Of a stretch of 64,000 nt of DNA, positions 1-10,486 are shown piece after piece. Position numbers and translations under genes: made by a program. The DNA is from Rhodocollybia butyracea (taxonomy: Eukaryota > Basidiomycota > Agaricomycetes > Agaricales > Omphalotaceae). The notes beneath the pieces are model-generated. The model had not been told where the DNA came from, did not search any database, and saw only the letters and a program-made list of their open reading frames with translations. Every line of letters starts with the position of its first letter. Positions within the stretch are counted from its first letter, which is position 1. Location: NCBI GenBank assembly GCA_015501585.1, contig JADNRY010000095.1, positions 124,001 to 188,000 of the forward strand, in the 5' to 3' direction.

Positions 1-1013
1 AGCACCAGACATATGAGCCACGTGTGCGCACGCTGCACGAAGAGCAAGTGACCAGGGTCGGGCAAGAAGATATGGATTTTGGTCCGAGTTCTTGTTCAGT
101 GGAATGAGGGCGTTTATGTTACTGCCAAACGTCCCTACGATGTTGGATACGATGTTGGATTGAGAAGTCTGCCTGGTACGTGTTACAATAATAAGAACAA
201 ATGTCTGCTGATGCACACCTCATCCGTCTCATCGAACCAAAGATCAAGACGGTCAGATGGTTTATGAAGCCTCTTGAAGCGAGGGCAATTAGCAGGCGTG
301 TACGCCTCTATTCTGGATCAATTGACAAAATGGCCAAGACGAAATTATTTGAGGATCGCTAACCTCAGCAACGTGATTTTGTCGAATTTTGTGTTTTGAG
401 ACAAGCTCGACTTAAGTATGCCATTGGTGTTTCGGTGGTCGTGCAATGTAGTCTTATTCAAAATGTTTGAAATTGCTCTGAGTATTATCATGGAAAATAG
501 TCGAGAGGCAGGCTGCGGCACATTGGCTTCTGGCATAATTAAAAAAGGGAATCAGAGTTAGACCAAGAGTTTGGAGAAAAAGGGTGGAACAAGTACCATC
601 AAGGGCATTCCCCAGGACCCGTCGTTTACTATACAGGTAGATAAAAAGGCCTCTAGTAACTCTCGCACAGAGAACGCTCTGCCTTTTGCCTTGTGAGTTC
701 AGAGTGCTGGGTTGGTGGTTGGTGTTGGGATTGCCATCATCAAGGTTTTACGGTCAGCATCCAAAATAAGATTATGGCGGACTTGCGCAATGTTCATTGA
801 GGCGTTGGGTGGCGGTAACCGCCAGCTGAAGGGAGAATGGTCGTCGTTTCTGAATGTGGGCGTGTGAAAAAACTTCGATTGAGCGCCGAGATAAGCGCAC
901 AGGCAGTTTATTGCCTCCCCAAAGTTCAAACTCGTCCGTAAGCTTATTCCCTTTCGTTCAAGAGACGACACTCCTTCCTCCCCTCTGTACCATTGACCGT
1001 GCTCCATCCGAGT
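1..1013. other. No gene recognised
   Basis: Short open frames occur on both strands, but none has a recognisable domain or a convincing splice pattern. I see only mixed-composition intergenic DNA up to the palindromic element at 1019. Confidence 0.5.
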
Positions 1014-1105
1014 GTTTATGTTAGAGTTCTGGTGCTTTATCCAACTCAGCCATATAACCGGTTATATGGCTGAGTTGGATATTGCACCAGAACTCTAACA
1101 GTTTA
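1014..1105. mobile_element. 82-bp palindromic miniature element with 5-bp target duplication
   Basis: Positions 1019-1059 and 1060-1100 are inverted copies of each other, matching at 39 of 41 positions. The ends read TGTTAGAGTTCTGGTGC and its complement, so the element starts with TG and ends with CA. It is flanked on both sides by GTTTA (1014-1018 and 1101-1105), which looks like a 5-bp target-site duplication. TG...CA ends with a 5-bp duplication are typical of integrase-mediated insertion as in LTR retroelements, but the element has no internal region. A minimal LTR-derived or hairpin-type MITE are both possible. Confidence 0.75.
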
Positions 1106-1450
1106 GTCGTTTCCTGAAAGCCGGGAGAGTAGCCAGCGTGTAATATCGCTGCTGTTTGAGATGTAGTTGTTGACGATTTCACCCTCGGGCCTCGTCGTAA
1201 ACGCGTAAACATGAACGCGTTGAGTAGAACAAACTTGTAGGTAGACTGAGGACTATGTTGATAGAAATTTGCTGGAAATCGATGACGCCGTAGAATCGTC
1301 CTGATGATATTGCGATATGCAGGATGTCCAAAATTCTGGAATCTCAGGAGTACTTTATAATCAGTTTAAACCTGGCAATATCCGAATGTGCGTCCTCAGT
1401 AATAGAGTATTATAGAGTAAGCACTACTAGCACGGTGTTTAGCATCGTAA
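1106..1450. other. No gene recognised; downstream flank of the GMC copy
   Basis: Nothing coding is apparent. This lies immediately 3' of the minus-strand GMC reading frame and probably includes its 3' UTR. Confidence 0.4.
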
Positions 1451-3785
1451 TTAGAGCTTCAAATTCCAGGCTGCCTTAATATCATCCACAATCTTCTCAG
1501 CGAGTGCATCTGGAAGAGAAATGAAATTTTCGACAATGACGCATGAATCAAGAGCACACTCACAGACAGGACTCTGGGGATGACCAGGAGGGAGGATAGG
1601 GGAAGAGCTGGCGTCTACAACTCGTAACTTTTGTACACCAATGACTTGCGCATGCGAGTCAATCACTGCAAGGGGATCGCTGAGTGCACCCATCTTACAA
1701 GTGGCAGAAGCATGCCAGATTGTCATCGATGAAGCTCGGATTACCTCCATTAATTCTTCGTCTGTTTGGTATTGCGCACCGGGATAGAACTCAGGGCCGG
1801 CAAGGCCCCGCTGAACCGCTTTGGATGCGAAGACTTCTCTCGCACGCTTAAACCCAGCAAGGATAATGGCTTGGTCGGAGGGATGGTCAAGCCAGTTGGG
1901 GTTGATGAGGGGAAGGTCATTTGTATCTGCGGAAATGATGGTAACATTACCTCGGGATAGCGGAGCCACGAGACCAGCGGCAATGGTCCCATAATTTCCT
2001 GAGGTAGGTTGGCTAGCAGCAGGTGCAGCTAAAGTTATACTTAATAACTCGTTGATAGTGCCAGCAATAACATGGGTACTGACTGACATTCCCAAAGTAT
2101 CCACCAGAACAAATGTACTGGATGTGAAGATAAGTCGACTTTCAAGGCAAAGATGTTGTCCATTACCTCAAGCTCAGGCCAGTCAGAAGGGAAATACTCT
2201 GGATCCAAAAAATCTGAGACCTTCTCCCAGGCTAAATAGTCGGCGTTGTTGCTGCTCAAGGGACCAGTACCATCAGTCTCCCATTGAGCAATGCTATCTG
2301 CCTGATAGACTGGATCCTGGATGAGAATTGTCATGTCATGGAGAAGTTGAAGTCTCATTCGACTTACATTCACATAACGAGTGGGGCTATCGGTTACAAT
2401 GGGGAAGGTAATGGTAGCCAGGACATGATCCCACATATTCTATGAATTAATCAATTGTCGAACTAAGGGATCGAAGTTGAGGCTTACTTGTCCAACGTTA
2501 GCATTATCCACGATAACAGGTATTCTAAATTCATTCAGCGTTGTTGAAGGACCAATTCCTGAATGGGGAATCCTACGAATGAGCGATTGTCCGGCTAGAG
2601 AAAGAAAGAAATGTTTAACCAGAAACCATAAGCAGTTGGGGGGATTGGAACACTCCAGCCAACACAATGACCTCTTTCGTTGCTTTGAGGTTGAACACGG
2701 GGAAACCAGTCACATTGACCTGAACACCAATTGCATTTTTCTGAGAGTCGAAGAGAATCTTCTTGGCCATTGTCAAATCAAAGACTTTCAAGTTGGTGCA
2801 ATTCATGGAAGGGTCAAATATGTCTCTTGAGAAGACGCTCTGAATGAGCCATTAGGATTGATAGTCATGGGACAATATTGGGCTCCGTCGAGTGTGCCAG
2901 AGCTAAAGTCTGTTGCGGGGCTGATTCCAATTTCATCAAACCCGCCAGGCAAATAGCTGAAGGTTTGCTTAGTGTATTGTAGTTCGAACAACTCATGTTG
3001 ACATTACCTAGCAAATGGTTGGGTGTAGTATGGAAATGAGACTTGCAGTGGTCCTCCAGTCGGAACAAAAGCATCAGGATTGTATTTGACTGTCGCTTTT
3101 GCTGCCCTGATTTTTGTATCGGGAGGGGTGAAGTGGACGCTCTTCTCGAAGTAAGGGAGAAAGTTATGCCAGTTGTAACTCTGGTCCTCAACATTGTCTG
3201 CCCAGAACTGCAAAGACCTGACAGTAGGTCTCTGATAAAGCATAAAATTTCGCGCTAGAATTTCTTGATTATAGCCTGGAATTCAAAAGAAGGAAGTAAC
3301 ATACCTGAAGTACCACCCAGGGTCTTACCACAAGCATAATGTATAACTCTGTCATTAGCACCGGGGAAAGGAACGGTCATGAAGCCCCAGTCGATATTAG
3401 GATCAATCTCAGAGCTGGAAGTCCCAACGCCAAACAAGTCACCAAATGGAGTCGAGGACAGAGGGGCATTGTCGAGTTCATAGAACGATCCAGCTTCGAT
3501 TAGAGCCACCGTCACTGAAGAATCTTCCGCAAGTCGTGCAGCGACAGTCTGTACATAAGTCTGATTAGTTTTATTCAAATGTGCAATGGCAAAAACACTT
3601 ACTATACCGGCGGTTCCACCTCCAATGACAACAAAGTCAAACTCCTGATCTTGACCAGTGACTATGGGTGCTAAGCCGCCGAGGGACCTTAGACCAAGAT
3701 TTTCTCGGGACACCAAAGCTGCCCTGAGAACGCCGGCATATACAAGAATGAGGCCTAGGGTACATTGAAGACTCAACGGAAGCAT
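1451..3785 (-). pseudogene. GMC oxidoreductase (aryl-alcohol oxidase-like), copy 1, frameshifted
   Basis: Multi-exon flavoprotein gene. It begins with a hydrophobic signal-like N-terminus, then the FAD-binding GGGTAG motif, followed by VALIEAGSFYELDNAP, GGTSGM, PTGGPLQVSFP and the second GMC signature (FQSPQLLMVSGIGP after splicing). The two C-terminal catalytic-type histidines are visible in TIWHASATCKMG and PPGHPQSPVYALAEKI, the latter after removing an in-frame 54-bp intron. Family members oxidise alcohols with FAD and release hydrogen peroxide outside the cell. Compared with the intact copy at 10487-12813, one base is missing near 2811-2816: the intact paralogue and the remnant at 9.8 kb both have nine bases where this copy has eight. 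Reading stops shortly after TYLT, while the conserved MNCTNLKVFDL continues in another frame. A start at the second ATG (3785) matches copy 2; an ATG at 3791 is also in frame. Either a recent pseudogene or a sequencing error. Confidence 0.82.
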
Positions 3786-3799
3786 AGTCACTACGCCAG

Positions 3800-4230
3800 C
3801 GTCAAATAATAATGGGCAAAATTTTTTCTGAAATTATTGCTGTAATTATTTACCTTTTTCAATAAGAATTTTGGTCGAAATTGGTTCTCTTTTTTGTGTG
3901 AAAAATAAATTGAAAAACAAACAGAATTTCGCTTGTAAATCTTTGATAATTTCATCTGAAAAATCTATTGTAATTCATCATATTTTTTGATAAGAATTTC
4001 GCCTGTAATCTGTTATCTTTTTCGCTTGTGATTAATTAAAAATTTCGAGCGATATTTTTACAAGGTAATAACTGGACAATGATTGGGCAGGAACTGGGCA
4101 AGAACTGGGCAGTTCGGTCATCTGATGTGATCTGCAGTACTGGTATGTGTCTTTGAACCCGACTTTCAGTATCATACAGGATAGGTATTCATGGCAGCGC
4201 CAGTAATCACGTGCCATTCATCACAACGAA
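3800..4230. other. AT-rich intergenic stretch upstream of GMC copy 1
   Basis: Low-GC sequence with imperfect repeats of AATTTCGCTTGTAA-like words (about 3925-4060), followed near 4085-4113 by a short repeat of the type GGGCAAGAACT. It includes the promoter side of the GMC gene. No gene is seen. Confidence 0.4.
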
Positions 4231-4643
4231 ACTCCAAACATGGGAGAAAAAGTGGATTTTAGAATCAGGCATACTGAGCCACCGCCTAGTACCACTCTTA
4301 TCAACTCGGAAATCACTCAAGATGTAGAGCCACAGACACATCCTCCCTCTCTAACTCATCAACATCTTTGTCCTGCAAACAAAGCGCACACTGGAAGCTT
4401 TGAAGCCAGGATGGTTGGAAATAAGTTTCCCACACTAACTCCAAACATGGGAGAAAAAGTGGATTTTAGAATCAGGCATACTGAGCCACCGCCTAGTACC
4501 ACTCTTATCAACTCGGAAATCACTCAAGATGTAGAGCCACAGACACATCCTCCCTCTCTAACTCATCAACATCTTTGTCCTGCAAACAAAGCGCACACTG
4601 GAAGCTTTGAAGCCAGGATGGTTGGAAATAAGTTTCCCACACT
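4231..4643. repeat. 207-bp tandem duplication, two virtually identical copies
   Basis: Positions 4231-4437 and 4438-4643 are direct repeats that I read as identical up to the last bases. The period of 207 is a multiple of three, so a plus-strand open frame (4240-4704) passes through both copies and encodes a 69-residue unit twice. The predicted unit starts MGEKVDFRIRHTEPPP. I recognise no family, and there is no clear splice context, so the reading frame may be incidental. A poly-C tract follows at about 4718. Confidence 0.85.
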
Positions 4644-4644
4644 G

Positions 4645-5484
4645 CCAGGATCAAGGGGTATTCAAAAGCTTAAGGCCAGACATGACCTTGTTTTTCGGCC
4701 ATAAGGAATTTTTAGCCCCCCCCCCCCTCCCCCGCCCCTTATAAAGAAATTTTTTCCCACCCCTAGTCACCGGCATCACCGGCACATAGTATTTGTCAGT
4801 GCCGGCACTACCAGCCATGCCTTATTGGCGCCATTGTAGGCATGTTTTGACAATTACCTATCTGTGGCATGGGGATTTGAGTAGTATTACAGTGATCTGT
4901 TGAACAGGCAACATTTTTGGCAGGAAGTTTGGAGTCATTAGTACCATGTTCCGAGCTCAACTAAGAGGAAACTTGGTTTTTTTTTGCCTTTTTGGACTCC
5001 ATTTTAGGCTGATTACACCCAAATATGTGTTATAAGGGTACAAAAAGCATTTGTGCATCATTTAATCATCATTAGAACAGATACTTAGACTACAAAGTAA
5101 GTCGGTTTAGGCTGACAGTCACCTTCACGATGTCAGCGGAGCGGGAGTTGAACTGTGCCGAATTGATCATTGTCCACATTTCGACTTCGCTCCCGTGCAG
5201 TTCCCGCCCATCTGAGGCTCGTCGCCACGGTCGGATATGTACTTATTCTGTTCCTTGACACAGAGCAAGCGCTTACACGGATTCCGAAGTATTCCCTGTC
5301 CATGTCATAAGATGCCTGATGATGAAATTACTGGCGCGACGCGTAGACTTCAACGAATTTGGCCCCTATGCCACGAGCCAGAAAGCTCGCAACTATTCCG
5401 GAAGTCACCCCAGCGCAGCTTGTGCCGCACCCGGGGAGTTTTGGCTCCTTCCTTCAAGGACGGATTCCCGGTAGAAAATTCTCG
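4645..5484. other. No gene recognised
   Basis: Contains a C-rich run (about 4718-4738) and otherwise unremarkable intergenic sequence. Several small open frames lack recognisable content. Confidence 0.4.
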
Positions 5485-5536
5485 TTCAACTTACATTCAC
5501 AAAGGTAAGGACAGCCAGAACATGATCGCACATAAG
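5485..5536 (-). pseudogene. Short relic of a GMC oxidoreductase exon
   Basis: This stretch resembles the exon in both GMC copies that encodes the MWDHVLA region and its following splice site: compare about 2365-2435 and 11395-11465. The words for CTTACATTCACA, AGCCAGAACATGATC and CACAT occur in the same order, with an internal deletion. It shows that the GMC gene was duplicated more often than the two long copies suggest. Too short and altered to be functional. Confidence 0.55.
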
Positions 5537-5539
5537 TAT

Positions 5540-5926
5540 TCTCGGTAATTGTTACTACTTACCCTATAAGGACTCTAAGGGTGAAAGCTACAACGACTAC
5601 CCGAAAGCAATCATATCCCTCCATCAGCAAGCTCAGCTCACTCCCCCAAATGCCTCTTCCGACAATGTGTTGGGGATCAAGGTCGTGTATTTTCTGGTTC
5701 GACAGTTTGGGCCCTATTGGCCAATGACAACACAATCCGAAAGGTAAATACCAGTAGTAGTCTCATTTGCGAAGAATCCGAGTATATATTTTATTTCACC
5801 ACTCATGATAAATCTTGTACGACACAGATTGTTTACGGTTTCGGTTGTTCCTCACGAGATCCCCTAACCAATTCCGTCCTTCTTTCTCTTTCTGGAGTAT
5901 TCAGTCCGGCCCGGCCCTCCCCCCTA
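5540..5926. other. No gene recognised
   Basis: Downstream flank of the LysM gene. Nothing coding could be supported. Confidence 0.35.
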
Positions 5927-6733
5927 CTAAGGTATGCATACGACCTGAGGAGAACTGTCAGCAGAATGATTCAGATATCACCGGAATTAACTACCTCTCC
6001 AACTTGCAAGTTGTCACAAGCTATCTCGGCATTGGCAGCTTCAAGTTGAGCAAGGGTAATCTCAAACTTGTTGCTAATCTCGGTGCAGGTGTCGCCGGCC
6101 ACGATGGTGTACTGCCCAACGCAACCAATAGGAGGCTCAGGGATGCAAAGTTGCTCACCGACTGAAAGGTTGTCACAGAATTCGTCAACAGCCTAAACGT
6201 TGAAAACGGCAGAAATGAGCCTGATATTGTTCAGTGAAATTCAAATAGTTTCTTACTGGGTTGGCGGTCAACAGAGAGGCGTCTGATACATTGAATTTCG
6301 CTGCAATAGCAACGCAGTTGTCGCCTAGAGCCACAGTATATGTTGCCTGGCAAACGCTAGGGATGCAAAGTTGTTCCCCCACGAAAAGGTTGGAACAGTC
6401 TGAGTTGACAGCCTAGAGCGCAGACAAGTCGTTAGAGGACATTACTTGGTAGTTTTATACGAAGTTCGGTCTCACTGGATTGGCCGCCAGTAGGGCCGCA
6501 TCAGTAACATTGAACTTTGCAGCGAGGGCTACGCAGTTGTCGCCTTGCACGACAGTGTACGTGGTCTGACAAGAGCTTGAGGTTTGAGCGAGAACATGAA
6601 CATTGTTACCTAGAAGATAAGTAGGAAGAGGGGACGATGTTAGATTTATTATCAGCAGTGAAATGAAAGCCTTCCCACCCATGATGACACCGAGGGCAGT
6701 GATTGCAGAGAACAGGGAGAGCTGAGCGAACAT
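5927..6733 (-). CDS. Secreted protein with three LysM domains
   Basis: Five exons give about 186 residues. Exon 1 encodes a signal peptide (MFAQLSLFSAITALGV...). A LysM follows in each of the next three exons: TYTVVQGDNCVALAAKF, TYTVALGDNCVAIAAKF and the more divergent YTIVAGDTCTEISNKF. Each is linked by Cys-rich segments such as NLFVGEQLCIP. Introns of about 50-70 bp interrupt after G|GT near 6669-6610, after AANP, after TANP, and after QVGE. The last exon is only six codons (VVCIP then TAG, 5927-5944), which restores the usual LysM ending. LysM domains bind chitin-type polymers, and fungal secreted LysM proteins can shield hyphae or sequester chitin fragments. Function here is inferred from the domains only. 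Third LysM and last exon are easily missed because they contain no ATG. Confidence 0.85.
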
Positions 6734-7806
6734 GGTGTAAAGAGGCTTAGTTGCGCAAAAAACAGGGAGGGTAAAGGCTGGGACGAAGGAGATACTTCGA
6801 TATCCTGGAAAACCAGTTACAAGAGGGGTATGCTTTTATACATTTTCAAATAAAAAGATACTTCCCTGGATAGGCGTAGGAATTAGTACAAGTCAAAATG
6901 AGTCTTGTTTCGAGAGTCAAGATCAGACGCCGTCGGACTCAGGATGGGAGCTAGTCATTTGGACAAACTTAGAACCATGCTCAGGATCATACGTATGTAC
7001 AGTGCTTTACATATATAATGTTTTGAAGTTTCGATTTCAAAAATAATATGCAAAGCTCTGTAATGATAATGCTAACATAACGAAAAGTTTAGCAAAGCCT
7101 GTACATAAAAATTATGTTCGAGTAACGCACAATTGCCTCAAAGTTAAGTGAGCAATGTACATTCAAACTGGATACTAAAGACGGGTAATTCCCTCGAAAC
7201 TCAATATAATTCACGACGATAGAGATTTTTATCATGCGAGACTCACGGTCACGACCACTTCGCCCTGGACGTACGGAGGAACCGGTGTTCAAGAAGACGG
7301 TAAAATCAGACCGTTACCTACCCCGGGCCCAGTTTATTTTTCAAAATACTCGGCTACTTTATACATACTTACAAGCAAGTTATGTAGGTTATGTCAAGGT
7401 TATGTAGGTATGGAAAGAATAAGATATAGCGGAAATATGAAACAACGACCATATCGGAGGTCCGAAGGAGTCACATTATCGCGTCCAAGTGCCACTTGCG
7501 TAGAGGAATCTGTGAATGCATTGGAATATCCTAGAGTCAACAGAATAGAGCCTCCTTCAGATGAACCTGCCTCCCCATCAGAGGGAGTGTGCGAGCCCTA
7601 GTCTATGAAACACATACTCACACGTGCTCTTGCACTGTCCAGATTAGCCGTATAACGGCCAGTCTAGCTTCGCCTCTTAGAGAATGTCCTAGTACTGTAA
7701 ATGGGTGGTCCTCTCCTACGTGCTCTGTCAGGACTCATGCCCAGTTGACAGCCTTTCAAAAACAAAGTACGTAACACTATGCATACCAATGCAATACAAG
7801 GTTAGC
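6734..7806. other. Intergenic; promoter side of the LysM gene
   Basis: No convincing gene. A plus-strand open frame at 7410-7601 has no recognisable domain or splice context. The stretch separates the start of the LysM gene from the stop of the epimerase-like gene, both on the minus strand. Confidence 0.4.
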
Positions 7807-9364
7807 TCATCTCGCCTTGGTGTTCTTAAAGGCGTCTCCCAGCGCAAGCACCTCTAATCCCAGCTTGATCTCCTTTGGCAAGCTCTCATGAAAACTTTCC
7901 CCTGGTTCAGCCGAATCTGTGTGCTTTGCACTCCATCCTAACTCCTTGACTAATCGGTCAGAGCGACAGAATTGACTGGAGCTCATTACGGAGGCGACTG
8001 CACACATATGATCATGATAGCGGTGTTAACAATTTGAAGTGAGTCACTATACAAAAATATTTTGAGATGAAATGCTTACAACGACCTAGTTTCTCCACAA
8101 TTTGGGCTGAGAACGGGGTCGGCCTGGCTTTGGATTCTGAGATAAGTCCTTGATTCAAGAGCACCTGGATCGTGTCATCAGATATGAGCAATTTGAATGA
8201 CGAATACTGATCCTTGGTAGCATGCGGACATGAAATAAATCCAGATAATAACTCACATCTCCAATAATCCCACACATGCCTGACATGGAAACCATGTACT
8301 TCGATACCACAAAATCTGTAAATGGCATAAAAGGTCATACGTAAGAAGGTGTAGTAATACTTGGGCTACTCACAAAATCCATTATCGCCTTCACCGATGG
8401 GCTTCCCTTCCAAAGCTCCGCCGAGCACCGCCGAAACCGCGTTCGCAACGTCTTTGATGTGAACATAACCAAGGACGTTCCGACCAGGGCCAATTGTACC
8501 TACAGAGATTGGATTAGTTAGTCCTCATCCTGTTAATTTTATGGCGCTACAAAGAAATTACACACCTACATGGCCTGCCTGAGAGGCGAGACTGAGAAAT
8601 AGGCGCTGAGGAAGGGAGACCTTTTGGATACCTGGCCCAACACCTATTACAGTGTTGGACTACTTAGCATATTTCCGTTCCAGATATCGATATTCACACA
8701 TACCATAGATCAACCCAGGCAATACAATCATTGTTCTCACTAATGGGCTCGTCTTACTCGCTTGAACAATGGCTTCACAAGCACCCCTGAGGAGGCTGCC
8801 TTCCAATTCTGGGCTCTTCAAGGTGTTACCATTGAACTCAGTATCGACCCAGATATGTTGAGGCGCGAAAAATTCTCCGGAAGAGCCATCTGATAGGAGA
8901 CCAGTTCCGGACATGTGGATGTAGATAGGCGGGGGAAGGGAACCAGTCGCGCGGATTTTAAGACCTCGGAGAATAGCTTGTGTAGGCATCAGTATTATTT
9001 AGGACATGTGTGAATTTTGATGAATGTGAATCGGCTATAAGTGGAACTGGAACTCCATATCGATAACTCTGCGAAACTCACCGTTTACGCTATCCATATC
9101 CCCCGCAGCCGCAACGTTAATCACTATATCTGTCTTCTTCGCTTCGGCTTCAAGCACAGCAACATCCCCCAAGCTACCCTCTACTACTTCGAGCTTTGGA
9201 TGCAACGACTGCAAATGCGTGATTTTTCTGGATGAGAGGTTCCTCACAAGGGCACGGATAGGCAGCGAGGGGCAGTCCACCGCAAGTGAGAGTAAAACTT
9301 GACCACCGACATAACCTGTGGCTCCAAGGAGGAATATAGACTTGGAGTGGACGAACGTTGACAT
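7807..9364 (-). CDS. NAD(P)-binding epimerase/dehydratase-like protein (atypical/extended SDR)
   Basis: Multi-exon gene starting MSTFVHSKSIFLLGATGYVGG, which contains the Rossmann dinucleotide motif GATGYVGG near residue 14. It continues with RALVRN, a DIVINVAAAGDMDSVN segment, then after an intron (donor at about 9078) ILRGLKIRATGS, IYIHMSGTG, and the SDR-like LPGLIYGVGPG. VLGYVHIKDVANAVSAVLGGALEGK and NGF follow, as in fungal NAD-dependent epimerase/dehydratase proteins of about 330-350 residues. The final exon ends ALGDAFKNTKAR then stop at 7807-7809. The substrate cannot be told from sequence. Exon borders between about 8340 and 8010 are less certain. It lies between the LysM gene and a GMC remnant on the same strand. 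Confidence 0.8.
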
Positions 9365-9559
9365 TCTTCAGTGTGTGAGAATTAACTGGGGAGAGGTCCA
9401 GCAGATTTGCGCTTATATATGAACAACCAGTGTGAAGATCACTTCCTTTTATAGATTTGGGCAACTATGTTTGGTTCAAATATACATCATGACTTGTTGG
9501 AGGAAAAGGTCTCAGAGTAACTGTAGAACTGAAGGAGTGAAGTGAAAGCCTACCTGTCC

Positions 9560-10090
9560 AACAAAGCTGACATCATCGACGAATCACGATAACCGGGATT
9601 CTGAAGCAGCGAGTCTTTGGGCCAGCTAGAGAACATGTGAAAAAGTTTAACCGGAAGCCATTAGCAGTTCGGGAGATTGGAACCCTCCGACGTTGGACAG
9701 AGAAACTAGTTACATTGAACGGAACACAGATCGCGTTTTCCCGACCGAAGAGAATGTTCTGGGCCATTGTCAGATCAAGCACTCTCACGATTCATGGAAG
9801 CAGTCAAATCGGGAAATGAGACCTGTAGCGGTCCTCCAGTTGGAATACTTATAAGCATCAGGATTGTATTTGGCCATCGCATTTCCTGCCCTGAGTATGA
9901 TAGGGAGGGCATTGTCGAGTTCGTACACAAGTAGAACAATCCGGCTTCATTGAGAGCCACCGTCACTGAGGAATCTTCGACAAATCGTGCAGCGACGGTC
10001 TATTAACGCTCTTGATTAGAACTATTCAGATCCAGAACAGTGAAAATACTTACTATGCTAGTGGTTCCGTCTCCAATGGATCGCTTACCA
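9560..10090 (-). pseudogene. Internally deleted GMC oxidoreductase remnant (copy 3)
   Basis: In minus-strand order it keeps VTVALNEAGLFYL, then PTGGPLQVSFPDL joined directly to TASMN, then LDLTMAQNILFGRENAI and CFRIPVIV. These pieces match GMC copies 1 and 2, but the segments between them are missing, including most of the GGTSG region and the stretch between QVSFP and MNCTN. No full-length reading is possible, and neither the FAD-binding start nor the catalytic C-terminus is present. It sits directly downstream of intact copy 2 and is probably a product of the same tandem duplication. Confidence 0.75.
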
Positions 10091-10094
10091 CTGC

Positions 10095-10335
10095 AACTGG
10101 ACCAATTGTACTTCGTTCGACGTTCCTTCATAGTTCAAGTTGGTCAAAACAAGCGCTTAATCATAAAATAGACGCCTGCTGATAAGCAACAACGGCATGT
10201 CGGCTATACTACCGGTATTACTGTTGGTCGTTTCTCGCTTACTGTAAGTCGCAACCTCGCAGAAGCGACTGTTTTAGGGCTAATTACCTCGGATCCGCCA
10301 CGCTCGACTTACCACCTTCCTTCCATATACCTGGT
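10095..10335. repeat. Duplicated upstream module of the GMC genes
   Basis: This stretch, just upstream of the GMC remnant, shares words and order with 12985-13120 upstream of GMC copy 2: TCGCTTACCACTG, CTTCGTTC, CAAGCGCTTAA and AAAATAGACGCCTG. It indicates that promoter-side DNA was duplicated together with the coding sequence. Confidence 0.5.
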
Positions 10336-10486
10336 ATGACATGCCATCCAATGACATGGGGACTCATGGGATATTATATATACTAAGTTGACAAACTCTC
10401 CAGATACACAGCTTAGTAGAAGATACATGAATCAATCAATGACAAGATATTTTAGTTCGTATAAATGAACCTTTCATACTTTTTTT

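Noticed and set aside
699..1007. Minus-strand frame of 102 codons
   Set aside because: No recognisable domain, no paralogue, no splice context; likely chance.
5717..6165. Plus-strand open frames over the LysM gene
   Set aside because: They overlap the third LysM exon and its intron on the other strand and have no independent support.
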